Shown: positions 11,387 through 22,102, numbered from the stretch's first letter. The stretch is DNA of 64,000 nucleotides from Topomyia yanbarensis (GCF_030247195.1 NC_080671.1:210832361-210896360), one strand, 5' to 3'. Translations and numbers: made by a program. Notes: generated from the sequence alone by a model not told the origin.

Positions 11387-12040
11387 TCAATTTTGGGGAT
11401 AATACTTCTGCAGTTCCACTGTAGTGATCAGATCCGTGATTCCGTCTAATAATTTAGCCATCGAAGGATACGATCGCTGCAAGGGGGGAGGGCATTGTTC
11501 AGTCAACTGTTTTAAAAATGTTCTTACCGTTGGTAGAATAGCAACCAACAAGCTTTTCAGAGGATCGGTAATGTTGAAAGCTGTGAATATCCAGTCCACA
11601 ATGTCAAGAAATTTAAGGAATACCGTTTTAGGTTGAGTTTGTGACTGTAAAATGGGAGCACTTGAGATTTTTGGTGCCCCGGGGAGTGCTGGGAACTCCT
11701 GGTTGTATCCCAATTTCCCAAAAAAAAATCTTCGGATTTGTACCAGCACTTCCAGTTGATGAATTATTTTTATTTTGTACCCTTGTTTGGGACAAACTAG
11801 GACCCTTACGAGGAAGTTCAGGTGAGTTTTGATTAGGTATTTTCCTAGAGTTTCCAAGCGGAGCCAAAGAATGCCCCTCGCAAGGGTCGTTAGAAGTGTT
11901 ATCGTCAGTTGGCAAGAAAATCATTATCAATCAATCGAAGGTCTTTTTTTTCCAGTCCGTCAGTGTGAGATAAAGAATCGTATAATCCCCGCTCAAGGTT
12001 ATCTTGCACATTCTCTACCTCTCGAGGTTTTGGACTTTTT
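11387..12040 (-). pseudogene. ORF1 (gag-like) C-terminal fragment, I-group copy 1
   Basis: The fragment contains EFPALPGAPKISSAP and a C-terminal hydrophobic block ending LLVAILPTVRTFLKQLT. Both are paralogous to the end of ORF1 in copy 2 (12246-13444). The reading frame jumps near 11640-11860. The zinc-knuckle region and N-terminus are missing. A frameshift fuses its end in frame to the start of ORF2 (SMAKLLDG...), where copy 2 has a stop overlapping the ORF2 start. RNA-binding role inferred from the family. Confidence 0.75.
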
Positions 12041-12245
12041 TCTTCTTTTGTGCGTGTGTTAACCGTTAGGCCGCATTCCTCAGCCTTTTGTTCGCGTAGT
12101 GAGGATTGAACAATAGCCAGCTATATAAGCTGGACTGGTGCGTCGTGGGAAACAAATTTACAGATAAGTAAAATCTACCTCTTTTGACACATTTACGGCT
12201 TATTCCCGTCTGCGCGGGTGCTAACCCCGTGCGTCGACTGTGTCG

Positions 12246-13444
12246 ATGGCTCCCTCTCCGGACGTACAAATGGAGGTCGAATCGACTCCCAAGGCTCTCC
12301 CCCGACCCAAACAATATCCAGAGCTCTCGACCGGTCCCTTTGTGGTCTTCTTTCGGCCCAAAACAAAATCGCTGAATCTATTACAGATTTCGGAAGTCCT
12401 GACGGAACGATTCTCGGCTGTGACGAAATAAAAAAGGTCCGCTCAGACAGGCTGAGGGTCGTGCTGACTAACTCAAAGCAGGCAAACGATATTGCTTGCT
12501 GCGAGCACTTAACGAAGGACTATCACGTGTGTATCCCAGCTGTAAAAGTACAGTCTGAAGGCGTTGTCACCGATGAGAGTTTGACATGCGAGGATCTGCT
12601 GCAGTACGGGGTAGGCCGTTTTAGAGACCGCTTACTTCAGCCAGTGAAAATACTTGAGTGCAAGCGTTTGCACTCAGTAGTAGTTTCGGGGGATGGTTCA
12701 AAAACGTACCCCCAATCAAACTTTTATCGGGTGACATTCACTGGTACCGCTTTGCCGGGTCAATTGGGTCACACAGCCACCCATTGTAGCAATAAGGCCC
12801 GCTGTGGAAAATGCGGTGAGAATCATGTGGACGATTTGTGTAGTAAGAATGCGGAGAAGTGTCCTTACTGTGCAGAGAATCTGCATGATATCTCGGCATG
12901 TCTCGCGTACAAACTATGCGGGGATAAACTAAAACATTCCCTTGTGGGGCGATCCGAACGTTCTTTCGCAGAAATGCTAAAGAAAGCTACGCCACCATCC
13001 TCAACAAACATCTATGCTCACTTGCCTCCTAACGAGGGCGAGGCTGATGTCCCACAAGAGGGAACATCTACTAGGGCGCCTAGAAGTTATAGGAAGAGGA
13101 GGAACATTTCCTCTTGTAAAGGCCAGAAAGTGACATCTCTTGGAAGTGTTGCAACCAAACCGAAGCAAGTAGCTCCTGGTCTTGGAGGATTAAGTTCAGA
13201 GGAGTTCCCAGCACTTCCAGGAACATCAAAAATCCCAAGTGTTCCTTTGTTTCAGCTCGAGAATAATCATAGTACTGGAATTATCAAACTCTCGGACATT
13301 GTGGACTGGATAATAAAAACTTTCAATATAACTGATCCTATTAAAAGTCTGTTGTTAGCTCTTCTACCTACAGTAAGAACATTTTTGAAGCAGTTGACTG
13401 CTAAATGGCCCCTCCTTTCAACGATTGTATCTATCGATGGCTAA
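12246..13444 (+). pseudogene. ORF1 (gag-like, zinc-knuckle) of I-group copy 2
   Basis: The likely start is the ATG at 12246 (MAPSPDVQMEVESTPKA...). This frame hits a stop near 12429, and the homologous reading continues one base off (EIKKVRSDRLRVVLTNS), so a small indel sits near 12420-12430. Downstream are cysteine-rich knuckles: QLGHTATHC (a C-x2-C half is deleted before it), CGKCGENHVDDLC and CPYCAENLHDISAC. The C-terminus matches copy 1 (EFPALPG..., LLPTVRTFLKQLT). The protein would coat element RNA. Its stop codon overlaps the ORF2 start in ATGGCTAA (13437-13444). Confidence 0.82.
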
Positions 13445-14280
13445 CTCATCGAACGAGGTCACGGATTTGATCACTGTTTTACAGTGGAATTGCAGAAGTA
13501 TCATCCCGAAAATCGATTCCTTCAAAATTTTAATAAATAGTTTGAGTTGCGATGCATTTGCACTATGTGAAACCTGATTAACTTCAGATATAGATCTCAA
13601 CTTCCACGATTTTAATATTATTCGCCTGGATCGAGACACCCCCTATGGAGGAGTGCTTTTGAGGATCAAAAAGCGCTATTCCTTCTACAGAATTAACCTT
13701 CCCTCGATAACAGGTATTCCCCCCAACACCGCGATTGGGCACCGCCGGCTACATGACATCATAGAATCCCTGCCTGCACCGCGACTTGTTTTAGGAGACT
13801 TTAACTCTCACGGTACGGAATGGGGTTGCCTTTATGATGATAACCGTTCCTATTTAATGCACAATATTTGCGACAACTTCAATATGACAATTCTAAACAC
13901 GGGTGAAATGACACGGATCCCTCCCCCACCAGCGCACCCAAGTGCATTAGATTTATCCCTTTGCTCGACCTCGCTACAGTTGGATTGCGTGTGGAAGGTA
14001 ATCCCTGATCCCCACGGTAGCGACCATCTGCCGATCGTAGTCTCGATCACCAACAGCTCAAGACCATTGGAATCAATCAATGTTTCGTATGACCTCACAC
14101 GAAATATCGATTGGAGGAGCTATGCGGCCGCGATATCCGACAACATCGAATCTACCCAAGAACTTCCTCCGGAGGAAGAGTACAGCTTTTTGGCTGGCTT
14201 GATTCTCGACAGCGCGAATCAAGCTCAGACTAAGCCAGTACCCAGCGCGAACATACAAAAACGTTCTCCCAATCCCTAGT
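13437..14280 (+). pseudogene. Endonuclease domain of ORF2, I-group copy 2
   Basis: The start codon at 13437 overlaps the ORF1 stop. Visible motifs: VLQWNCRSI (first Asn), DAFALCET followed by TGA where copy 1 has Trp, LVLGDFNSHGTEWG, and PDPHGSDHLPIVVSI (Ser-Asp-His). A short internal deletion lies between the GGVLL strand and the LPSITGIPPN block. The frame closes at about 14279 (RSPNP stop) where the family continues WDKECSD. Nonsense and deletion make it inactive. Confidence 0.82.
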
Positions 14281-16092
14281 GGGATAAAGAGTGCTCAGAC
14301 GTGTACGCAGAGAAGGCCGCCGCGTTTAAGACCTTCCGGAACAACGGGTTACCCGCTAGTTTTCGACAGTACGCGACGTTAGACAAGCGAATGAAGAGTT
14401 TGATGAAAGCCAAGAAACGCGGTTATTGGCGCCGGCTCGTCGACGGATTAACGAGAGAAACATTGATGAGCACTCTTTGGGGAACAGCCCGACGTATACG
14501 AAACCGAAACAGTACTAATGAGAGCGTGGAATATTCAAACCGTTGGATATTCGATTTCGCCAAGAAGGTTTGTCCGGATTCCGCCCAGGCACAGAAAATC
14601 TACCGCGCCGCGCCCCCTCACGATAACGCGAACGAAACACCTTTTTCGATGGTGGAGTTCTCACTTGCTCTCTTGTCGTGTAACAATAAAGCTCCAGGGC
14701 CAGACAGAATCAAATTTAACTTGTTGAAGAATCTGCCAGACTGCCAAGAGACGCTTGTTGAACTTATTCAATAAGTTTCTTGAGGCTAACATTGTCCCAC
14801 ACGATTGGAGACCAGTCTCCGATCACAATTCGTATCGACCGATCGCAATGCTGTCCTGTATCCGGAAGCTGTTCGAGAAAATGATCCTATTCCGCCTCGA
14901 CAATTGGGTCAAAACAAATGGCTTACTGTCAGATACACAATTTGGCTTTCGCAAAGGCAAAGGGACGAACGATTGTCTTGCGTTGCTCTCAACCGAAATT
15001 CAAATGGCCTATGCTAGTAAAGAGCAGATGGCATCAGTGTTCCTAGATGTAAAGGGGGCTTTTGATTCAGTTTCTATCAATATTCTTTCAGAGAAGCTGC
15101 ACCAGCATGATCTTTCAACAACTTTAAACAACTTTTTACTAAACTTGTTGTCGGAAAAGCACATGTATTTTTCGCATGGTGACTTATCGACATCACGATT
15201 TAGTTACATGGGCCTTCTGTTATATAATTTCTATGTCAACGTCTTTGATGAATGTCTTGACAATTCCTGCACGTTAAGGCAACTTGCAGACGATGGCGTG
15301 GTTTCTGTGACGGGACCCAAAGCTGTCGATCTACAAGGACCATTACAAAATACCTTGGACAATTTGTCTGCTTGGGCTATTAAGCTGGCTATCGAATTCT
15401 GCACGGAGAAAACTGAGCTAGTTGTATTTTATAGGAAGCGTGAACCAGCACAACTAAAGCTTCTATTAATGGGTCAAACTATCGCTCAGGTCTTCACAGT
15501 AAAATATCTAGGGGTCTGGTTCGACTCGAAAGGTACTTGGGGATGCCATATTCGGTATCTGAAACAGAAATGCCAACAAAGGATCAACTTTCTTCGTGCA
15601 ATAACCGGAACGTGGTGGTGTGCCCACCCAGGAGACCTAATTAGGTTGTATCAAACAACGATACTGTCGGTAATGGAATACGGATGCTTCTGCTTTCGCT
15701 CCGCCGCGAACATACATTTCATCAAACTCGAAAGAATTCAGTATCGTTGTTTGTGTATCGCCTTAGGGTGCATGCAGTCGACCCATACGATGAGTCTCGA
15801 AGTGCTGTCGGGCGTTCTCCCGTTGAAAAATCGATTTTGGGAATTCTCATATCGATTGCTCACTCGATGCGATATCTTGAACCCGGTGGTGATTGAAAAT
15901 TTCGAAAGGCTTGTTGAGCTCAATTCTCAGACCCGTTTCATGTCCCTGTACTTTGACTACATGGCGCAGAATATTAACCCTTCTCCTTTCAATCCCAACC
16001 GTGTACATTTCATAAATACTTCTGAATCTACTGTTTTCTTCGACACATCCATGAAAGACGAGACCCCGCTTCAGTTTACGCCGCAGAACTAG
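14281..16092 (+). pseudogene. Reverse transcriptase domain of ORF2, I-group copy 2
   Basis: Begins with the KSLMKAKKRGYWRRLVDGLT linker, then NNKAPGPDRIKFNLLKNLP, a frameshift near 14740, and SDHNSYRPIAMLSC (the VIAIQKPGKPA segment just before it is deleted). Next come TQFGFRKGKGTNDCLALLS, SVFLDVKGAFDSVSI (motif A), a deleted PQGSCLSP block (reads YMGLLLYNF), and LADDGVVSVTG (motif C). Loss of the PQG motif abolishes activity. The frame ends at 16092 after a deletion into the RNase H. Confidence 0.85.
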
Positions 16093-17108
16093 CTGCTATT
16101 CAGTATACCCTTGGAGTCATTAACACATTACCCGCAGACCATTACATCATCGTCTCGGATAGTCTGAGTTCTATTGACGCTATTTGCTTGATGAAACATG
16201 AAAAGCATTCCTCGTATTTTGTGGGGAAAATGCGGGAGCTACTGAGTGCTTTATCTGACAAATCTTTCCAGATTCCCTTGGTGTGGGGTAATGAGAAGGC
16301 GGACTCCTTAGCTAAGGTGGGTGCCCTTGAAGGTGACGTTTTTGAAAGACCAATTTGCTTCCACGAATTTTTCAGTATTACTCATCAGAGAACCCTCGAA
16401 AGTTGGCAAACCTCGTGGAGCAATGGGGAGCTAGGAAGGTGGCTACATTCGATAGTCCCTAAGGTATCGACGAAACTTTGGTTCAAGGGGATGGATGTGG
16501 GTCGTGACTTCATTCGTGTGATGTCGCGACTCATGGCAAACCATTACACGCTGGATGCACATCTCCGACGTATTGGGCTCGTGGAGAGCAGTGTCTGCGC
16601 TTGTGGCGACGACCATCACGACATCGAGCACATTGTCTGGGCGTGCACCGAGTACAGTTCCGCCAGGTCTTGGCTTATGGACACCCTCCGGGCCCGAGGA
16701 AGACCACCCAACGTCCCGGTTCGAGATGTGTTGGCAAGCCGCGATTTTCTCTATATGTCCCTTATATACACCTTCGTAAAAACCATCAATGCCCCTTTTT
16801 CTTATCATTCTCAGAAGCCCTTTCTTCCACCTGTACCATACACCCACGATGGTTTGATGCGACTCCAAGGCGACACAAAACATCCCTGTCGAATGAGTCA
16901 ACAAACACGGGACCTACAGCACGAACATCACACGCACAACTCGAAATGTAGCCGATCAACATCTGAGCCGCACTACGAAATCGTCTGGAGAAACCTCTGC
17001 CATCTTGAGAAGGACCACCCGGCGTCCCAGTACATGATTCCTCCTGATAAAGGCCACCCTGATTCTGTAATCCATCCGTTGATCTCCCGAAGCCTGAAAT
17101 TGAAATAA
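16093..17108 (+). pseudogene. RNase H and C-terminal region of ORF2, I-group copy 2
   Basis: AELAAIQYTLGVINTLPADH and IIVSDSLSSID are readable, but the first catalytic block (FYTDGSS in copy 3) is deleted. The VPSHCSIPG segment is also missing: the text jumps from IPLVW to GNEKADSLAKVGALEG. The C-terminal region (RTLESWQTSWSNGELGRW..., CACGDDHHDIEHIVWAC) is well preserved and ends at TAA 17106-17108. Inactive RNase H. Confidence 0.82.
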
Positions 17109-17456
17109 TGTTCTCCCCTGCTACCTTTGTCCACCCTACTTCCTCTGACTCTTATACACAGAAGTAACACCCCCCCCCCCCCTTCCCCACATATCTTCAC
17201 GAAACATTTATCTTTACAAAATTTAATCTCGCCCTCTAGTTATTTCTACTTTTAAGATAGTCGTAAAAATTTTCCCCCTTAGTTAAACATTATTTCCTCC
17301 AATAATCTCATTGCTAAAAATGTCAAACCATATTGCCATAAAAACTAAATGACCTAGGGTGGTAATATTTGTTTACAGTAACAGTGCATTGAAAACGCCT
17401 TCAGTTATTTTAAATTTCACTTCGTATTGAAAATTTCTATGTGAATTAGCCTTTAT

Positions 17457-17645
17457 TTTCTTTATTCAATTCGTTTATTTGATAAGGCAGGTTTGCGTTA
17501 GCTTAAAGGTGCCAATTTTGTTGTTTTACATTTTAAATTACTTAAAACTAGGGGATTACATATTGATTTTTGAAATTAAACTAAGGCTAATTTATAGCTA
17601 TACATATACACAAGGGGGTAATAAAATTTTCGTAAGATCCACTAA
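17457..17645 (-). mobile_element. Inverted 3'-terminal fragment of the I-group family
   Basis: The reverse complement ends in GTGCC...TTATCAAATAAACGAATTGAA, the same 3' terminus as copy 3 (38696) and the fragment at 62581. It lies just downstream of copy 2 but in opposite orientation. It is therefore either a separate, very short 5'-truncated insertion or the product of an inversion of copy 2's own 3' end. Confidence 0.7.
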
Positions 17646-19927
17646 TCTGTATACAAATATAAGTGAGAATAAAAATCAATGAAAGTCCAAGAGTATTTTC
17701 AGAGAAACTTCATATAGATTAAAATAACATTCTACACAAAATTCCAAAGAAAAATGCATATTTATAAGAAGGCAGCATCTCATACAAATACATTCACAAT
17801 CTAAAAAATATCAAAGGTTCCAGGAATATTTATGACTAAATTTTAGTTTTTTCCTTTTTTATTTCGACTATGTTAGTCACATTTCCTTTTTTACGTTTTA
17901 ACGACATTCAATTAGCTAGAGATTACTGCGTAGGGAAAGTTATGAAAACTTAGAGCCATAGTACTCAAGTGAGAGCAAGGATGTGAAGTAGACAGATAGG
18001 AAAACTAGAAGTGGCAGGGTCATTAGAACAGGCTTAATATCGTACGGGCTTAATCTTTGCCTTCTGATAATGAGGGTCGAGCTTAGGCAGAATAACTACG
18101 AATCACCCGAGTTCACTAACATGTGTCCTGATAAAGGTAGACGTATCTATCTTTACAGTGACAACCGGCAAAAATTAAGCCACGCAAGATCACCACTGAA
18201 AACCTGTCGACGTATAACCGGCCTCATTATCCTTTCTAATTATTTAGTAGGAATTTCCTAAAGGGAGTTTTCCAGTGCTTTGCATTTGAAGCTTTACAAT
18301 CCAAGCCCTGTTGTCGAGGCGATGAAGCTTAGTCGCATCTGACTCTGTGGTATGCTTATTCATTACATCCAGAAAAATGGCTTTGCATTTAAACCGTCGA
18401 ATGTAGGCAGCGGAATGTTAAGAGATGGCGTTTATACTCGAACTGGCTGGGGTTGCACCAGAGCTCCTTTGACATTCATCGGAGGTTGGTTGTTCATTTC
18501 TTGTTTAACTCTGCCCAGCAGCCGACATACCATAGTTCGAACACTATTATAGAGTTCCTCAAATTCGACGAATTTCTCTTTTTGTTTCGATGCGCTAGCG
18601 GGTGTATGAGTGTAAATCTCATTCTGGAAATGATCGAGTCAGAACAGAACGTTTCTGATCCGTGTGATTTTGCCCTTAAGGGCTCCGCACTGTAGGATAG
18701 TTGTCTGGAATTCTTCAGCCATTTTCTTTTGACGACATCGTATTGGCTTGCTATAAATTTCCAGCTTGTTTTAAGACTCTTACGCTGCTCATATATGCAT
18801 AAGAGTCCCATATTGAAAAACAGCAAGCCGAGAAAAACGCTGTTGAAGATTTACATTTTTCATTGCGCCTTATGGATGGGACAACCATGTTGTGGTATTT
18901 TTTAGATATTTTCTGAACAAACCTGGTAATCTTATTTGTGCATTTAAATTCAGTGGTGATACAGAATACAAGCCAACAGATATCTCATTTTCGACAAAAA
19001 TCCATATGGGACTCTTATGCTTAAATGGGCAGTACGGGAATTGAATACATTTAGGCGTCCATTCGACCGACGATTCTTTCGCGTTAATTACGACCGAAAA
19101 CTATTCCGATTATCCGGTGATGTTGACCAAAAAATGTACAAATAATAATAACACGTGGACTGTAATTTTTCTACATCTTCATTCATCTGCTGACTGTACA
19201 CTTGTGTTCTGACAGTTTTCTTCTTTGTATATCATCCTTATTCTTGTTTACCGCGAATGCGAGATTCGTTCGAAAGTGATTCGAATGAATAGTAAGCCCA
19301 TTTGATTTTGCTGTCGTTAACAGTAATACAAACCACTTTCGAACGAATCGTGTATACACCCTTATTCTTGTTTGCGACGAATGCGAGTTTTGTTAGAAAG
19401 TGAAAGGAATAGTTGGGAATGAAACGGAAATACAGTCTTGACTCGCTGGTTGGACACTTTTTAACTGGATCGCTTTTTAGTTGGACCTCCGCTAGTTGGA
19501 CCGTTGTCTAACTAAAAACGTCAAAATCTCATGTTAAATTGACTTTGACAATCTATTAAATAATCTTTTCCACTACTAATGTCTTCTTTGGAGAGTTTTT
19601 GGACATTTGTCAGTCGGTTCAACTAGCTAATGAAATTCGTTTGTTGGACATAGGCTGTGGCCCAAAAAACGAATCACGACTTACACTGAACTGAATTTTT
19701 TATGCTTTCATTCTGTACCGCGTTGCAAAATATATCGATGCTACGTAACAAATATCTTAACATTCAGTTAGCTTTCCAACCAGGTATATCGGTGCGTTAA
19801 ATTAATAGTTAAACGAGGGTGACAAACCTTGCATTTTCCATAGGGTCTTATTGTTTTGTGAGTCACCAGATAATAATGTAGCCAAATACAATACTGAAAT
19901 GTATGTGTTTTACTTAACTTATTTCAG
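17646..19927. other. Likely intron or upstream sequence of the hnRNP U-like gene
   Basis: No exon with recognisable homology was found; a SAP-domain exon, expected upstream in this family, was not seen. A 15-bp perfect inverted repeat (ATTCGTTCGAAAGTG at 19264-19278 and its complement at 19334-19348) and a repeated TTATTCTTGTTT...CGAATGCGAG motif at about 19240-19390 suggest an old small MITE. Positions 19440-19500 carry GTTGGAC repeats. A splice acceptor (TTATTTCAG) ends the interval. Confidence 0.45.
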
Positions 19928-20757
19928 CTGCCAGGAAAACGGACGTAGGAACGCCAAACCCGTCTACCCCTGCACGTCGAAGTCGACGACGGTCTATGAC
20001 CAGGTCCCCATCTCCCGCAAAAGTTGAAATTTCGGCCCTGGAGAGCGTCAGTGAAGAACCAGAACAAATAGAAACGACAGAATTATCCAATGTCTCCAAA
20101 AAGCGTCGAACAAGATCGATTACAAAGTCCCCATCTCCAGTGAAAACGGTCGATGTAAAGCGCTTGGAAGTGCTGGAAGAAGAACCCGAAACAGCAACTA
20201 AAACAACTGAGAATGTTGTGCCCCGCACTGATGAAACTAAACCCGTATCTCCAATAAAGCTTCCTGCAACGCCGAACAAGCAATCAACCCCAACCAAAAC
20301 TTTAACATCGAGTCCAAAAACAGCCATTCCGGAAAAATCCACAACTAGTTCCACAAGTCCCACTGTAGCCAATGCAGTGAAACCGATAAAAGAGAATCCA
20401 ACAAAACCAACAGCCACTCCCGTGCAAACACTACCAATCAGTCCTACAAATGCTACAATAGCCAGTCCAGTAAAACCGATAACAGTGAGTCCCACGAAAT
20501 CAGCTACAGGTACTCCAACCAAACCGACGATTACTCCTTCTAAGAGTCCTCCAAAGCAAGTGGATCTCAAGGAAACAATAACTGTTACACCTAGTGAAAC
20601 AGATAATTCAACTGTAAAAGCGTCGAATGAATCTCTTAATGCGGAGGCACAATTAGACGAATTAAAACAAGTTGATAAAAAAGCGTCTGGAAATGAATCA
20701 GCTGAGACCACACCGGAATGCGAGGATAGTGCAAATGCCCCAGAAGACGAAGGAAAG
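19928..20757 (+). CDS. hnRNP U-like protein, exon with S/T-P-x-K-rich region (internal exon a)
   Basis: Bounded by an acceptor (TTTCAG at 19922-19927) and a donor (AAG|GTAATC). It enters in phase 2 (first two bases CT complete a codon) and encodes about 276 residues. The composition is low-complexity and basic: two related modules (RRRSMTRSPSPAKVEI and RTRSITKSPSPVKTVDV, each followed by a VLEEEPE-like acidic stretch), then many SPTK, SPVK and TPTK motifs. Such motifs suit CDK phosphorylation and nucleic-acid binding; they resemble the disordered region ahead of the SPRY domain in hnRNP U-like proteins. Assignment to the gene rests on the correctly phased downstream exons. A 295-residue antisense open frame here is a composition shadow. 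Confidence 0.8.
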
Positions 20758-20822
20758 GTAATCAATAAATTTATAAAAGAATATTCATTATTGTAATTCA
20801 ATGTATTTTATGCTTTACGCAG
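20758..20822 (+). other. Intron, 65 bp
   Basis: GTAATC...TTTACGCAG. Phase 0. Removing it joins DEGK to GSTEGSQKAAK without a frame change. Confidence 0.8.
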
Positions 20823-20988
20823 GGATCAACTGAAGGTAGTCAAAAAGCAGCTAAACGTAAATCATCGCCGCCTGCGAAGGAATCGCCTAGCAAAACTCCT
20901 CGATCTAAACCGGTGCAAACTCCAATTATTTTTGTATCTGAGGAAAATGAACCGGATATAGATGACAAGAAATTTGCGCTCAGTTGGT
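20823..20988 (+). CDS. hnRNP U-like protein, exon b (linker into SPRY)
   Basis: Encodes GSTEGSQKAAKRKSSPPAKE, then SPSKTPRSKPVQTPIIFVSE and NEPDIDDKKFALSW. The last base (T) is completed by the next exon to give F (ALSW-F-DSDLNLEI). That junction matches the start of the SPRY domain in hnRNP U proteins, where a [VC]-L-x-W/T-[YF]-[DN]-[SC]-D-L pattern is found. The donor is T|GTATGT. A basic Lys/Arg/Ser/Pro segment here probably serves as a nuclear-localisation region (inference). Confidence 0.85.
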
Positions 20989-21052
20989 GTATGTATAGAT
21001 AACAGAATATGATTTGTTTTGGTAATTTCTTGAGTTATTTTTTTACTTTTAG
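20989..21052 (+). other. Intron, 64 bp
   Basis: GTATGT...TTTTACTTTTAG, with a clear polypyrimidine tract. Phase 1. Confidence 0.85.
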
Positions 21053-21804
21053 TTGATTCGGATCTTAATTTGGAAATCGATGGCAAAACATTAGACACTG
21101 CTAAGCCACTATCGGAAGGTGCATTGGCATTAATATGGGCTGGTGCGCGTGCTAATATGGGCGTAAATAAAGGAAAAGTTGCATTTGAGGTTCTTCTTAC
21201 TAAAAATAATGAATCAAAAAATGTAACGGAAGAACCAGTGTCTAACGAGCTTCGCGTCGGATGGTCGACATCAAAAGCAAATTTACAGCTGGGAGAAGAT
21301 AAGCATTCATTTTCATATGGTAGCGTTGGCTTGAAAGGAACAAATTGTGAATTTAGTGACTACGGTATTAAGTACAATGTTAACGATGTAGTTGGCGTGT
21401 ATCTAAACATGGATTCAAACCCATGTAAGATTGAATTTACGGTTAACAATGTTAGCCAAGGGGTGGCGTTCGAGTTTGATCCTGTCGAACTTGAAGGACA
21501 AGCACTATTTCCGCATGTTTGTAGTAAAAATGTTGCTTTCAAGGTTAACTTTGGACAACTCGAACGTAGCATGCTAAATGATCGTGAACCTTCGAAAAAA
21601 ACTGTACCCGAGACGGAAGAGAACAAAATAGCACAAAACAAAAAAGCTAACGAAAACGAAGAAAAAAATTTGATGGTGGAAGCAACTACTGAAAGTACTG
21701 GAGCTACGATCGAAAGTACAGAATCAACGGACGGAGCAAGTTCAATTACCAAAGCTATTTCGGAAACATCCGATAAACCGGCTGATAACCAAGGCCCCGA
21801 AAAG
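21053..21804 (+). CDS. hnRNP U-like protein, SPRY-domain exon
   Basis: Encodes about 250 residues. The first ~175 form a SPRY domain of the hnRNP U type: DSDLNLEIDGKTLD, LIWAGARANMGVNKGKVAFE, NELRVGWSTSKANLQLGED, FSYGSVGLKGTNCEFSDYG, VGVYLNMDSNPCKIEFTVNN, GVAFEFDPVELEGQALFPHV and FKVNFGQLE. The same order occurs in human HNRNPU and its Drosophila counterpart (CG30122, from memory). A Glu/Thr/Ser-rich acidic tail follows. These proteins are nuclear RNA- and chromatin-associated scaffold and splicing factors; SPRY domains mediate protein interaction. Enters in phase 1 from the previous exon and ends at AAG|GTGAGC. Confidence 0.9.
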
Positions 21805-21868
21805 GTGAGCATTTCTTAATAATCCCAAAAATACCCAACATAAGCTATTCATGATGTTCCAATCCCAG

Positions 21869-22012
21869 TCAGCTGAACGTGAGAAAGCGTGCAACGAAGA
21901 AGTGGTGAAAGAGCTTCAATATGTCAACAAAGAGTTCATCTACATTGAGAAGTCACCCAAGGAATATTTGGTTTCAGGAATAAGCCGACCAGAAACACGT
22001 AAGGATTGTGAG
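21869..22012 (+). CDS. hnRNP U-like protein, exon leading to the P-loop kinase domain
   Basis: Between an acceptor (AATCCCAG) and a donor (GAG|GTACGT), it encodes 48 residues: SAEREKACNEEVVKELQYVN, then KEFIYIEKSPKEYLVSGISR and PETRKDCE. In hnRNP U the equivalent text ends ...KKDCE and continues directly into VVMMIGLPGAGKT, the Walker A loop of a polynucleotide-kinase-like domain. The exon therefore stops exactly at the expected boundary. The P-loop exon is not found downstream in the window, so the gene is partial here. Confidence 0.87.
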
Positions 22013-22102
22013 GTACGTATTAACCCTTTCCCGCTTATGGTGTTTACTGTCTAGAGAACCATAACTTTAAAGGATTGTATCTTCGAAAATAAAAAATAGT
22101 AC
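22013..22102 (+). other. Start of a long 3' intron of the hnRNP U-like gene
   Basis: The donor GTACGT is strong. No acceptor followed by a GLPGAGKT-encoding exon was recognised before the end of the window. If the assembly is right the intron exceeds about 13 kb up to the gap and possibly 42 kb to the window end. Confidence 0.6.

Larger units (their letters stand above)
7700..12062 (-). mobile_element. I-group non-LTR retrotransposon, copy 1 (degenerate)
   Basis: Minus-strand order 5' to 3' is: C-terminal part of ORF1, apurinic-type endonuclease, reverse transcriptase, RNase H, CCHC-like tail. An RNase H domain after the RT places it in the I superfamily (I/Loa-like); the exact clade is not resolved. 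It is broken by frameshifts and by a 276-bp MITE in the RNase H. Its truncated 5' end abuts the 5' end of copy 2, giving a head-to-head pair. Confidence 0.85.
12063..17355 (+). mobile_element. I-group non-LTR retrotransposon, copy 2 (near full length, dead)
   Basis: Organised as a 5' leader (about 12063-12245), ORF1 (12246-13444), ORF2 with endonuclease, RT and RNase H (13437-17108) and a 3' untranslated region with a C14-type tract (about 17168-17183). Paralogous to copies 1 and 3. ORF2 has a stop in the endonuclease, loss of conserved RT and RNase H segments and frameshifts. The last roughly 200 bp of the family 3' end are missing; instead an inverted fragment of that 3' end follows at 17457. 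Confidence 0.85.

Noticed and set aside
12218..12430. ATG at 12218 as ORF1 start of I-group copy 2
   Set aside because: The peptide from 12218 to about 12425 is unrelated in style. The frame from ATG 12246 gives a normal retrotransposon ORF1 N-terminus and then shifts into the downstream frame by an indel.
18352..18826. Overlapping 66-110-residue frames as a small gene
   Set aside because: No splice, start context or similarity support; frames overlap on opposite strands in likely intronic DNA.
19914..20801. 295-residue antisense open frame opposite the hnRNP U-like exon
   Set aside because: The + strand has correctly phased splice sites and homologous exons downstream; the antisense frame is a composition artefact of repeated S/T-P-x-K codons.
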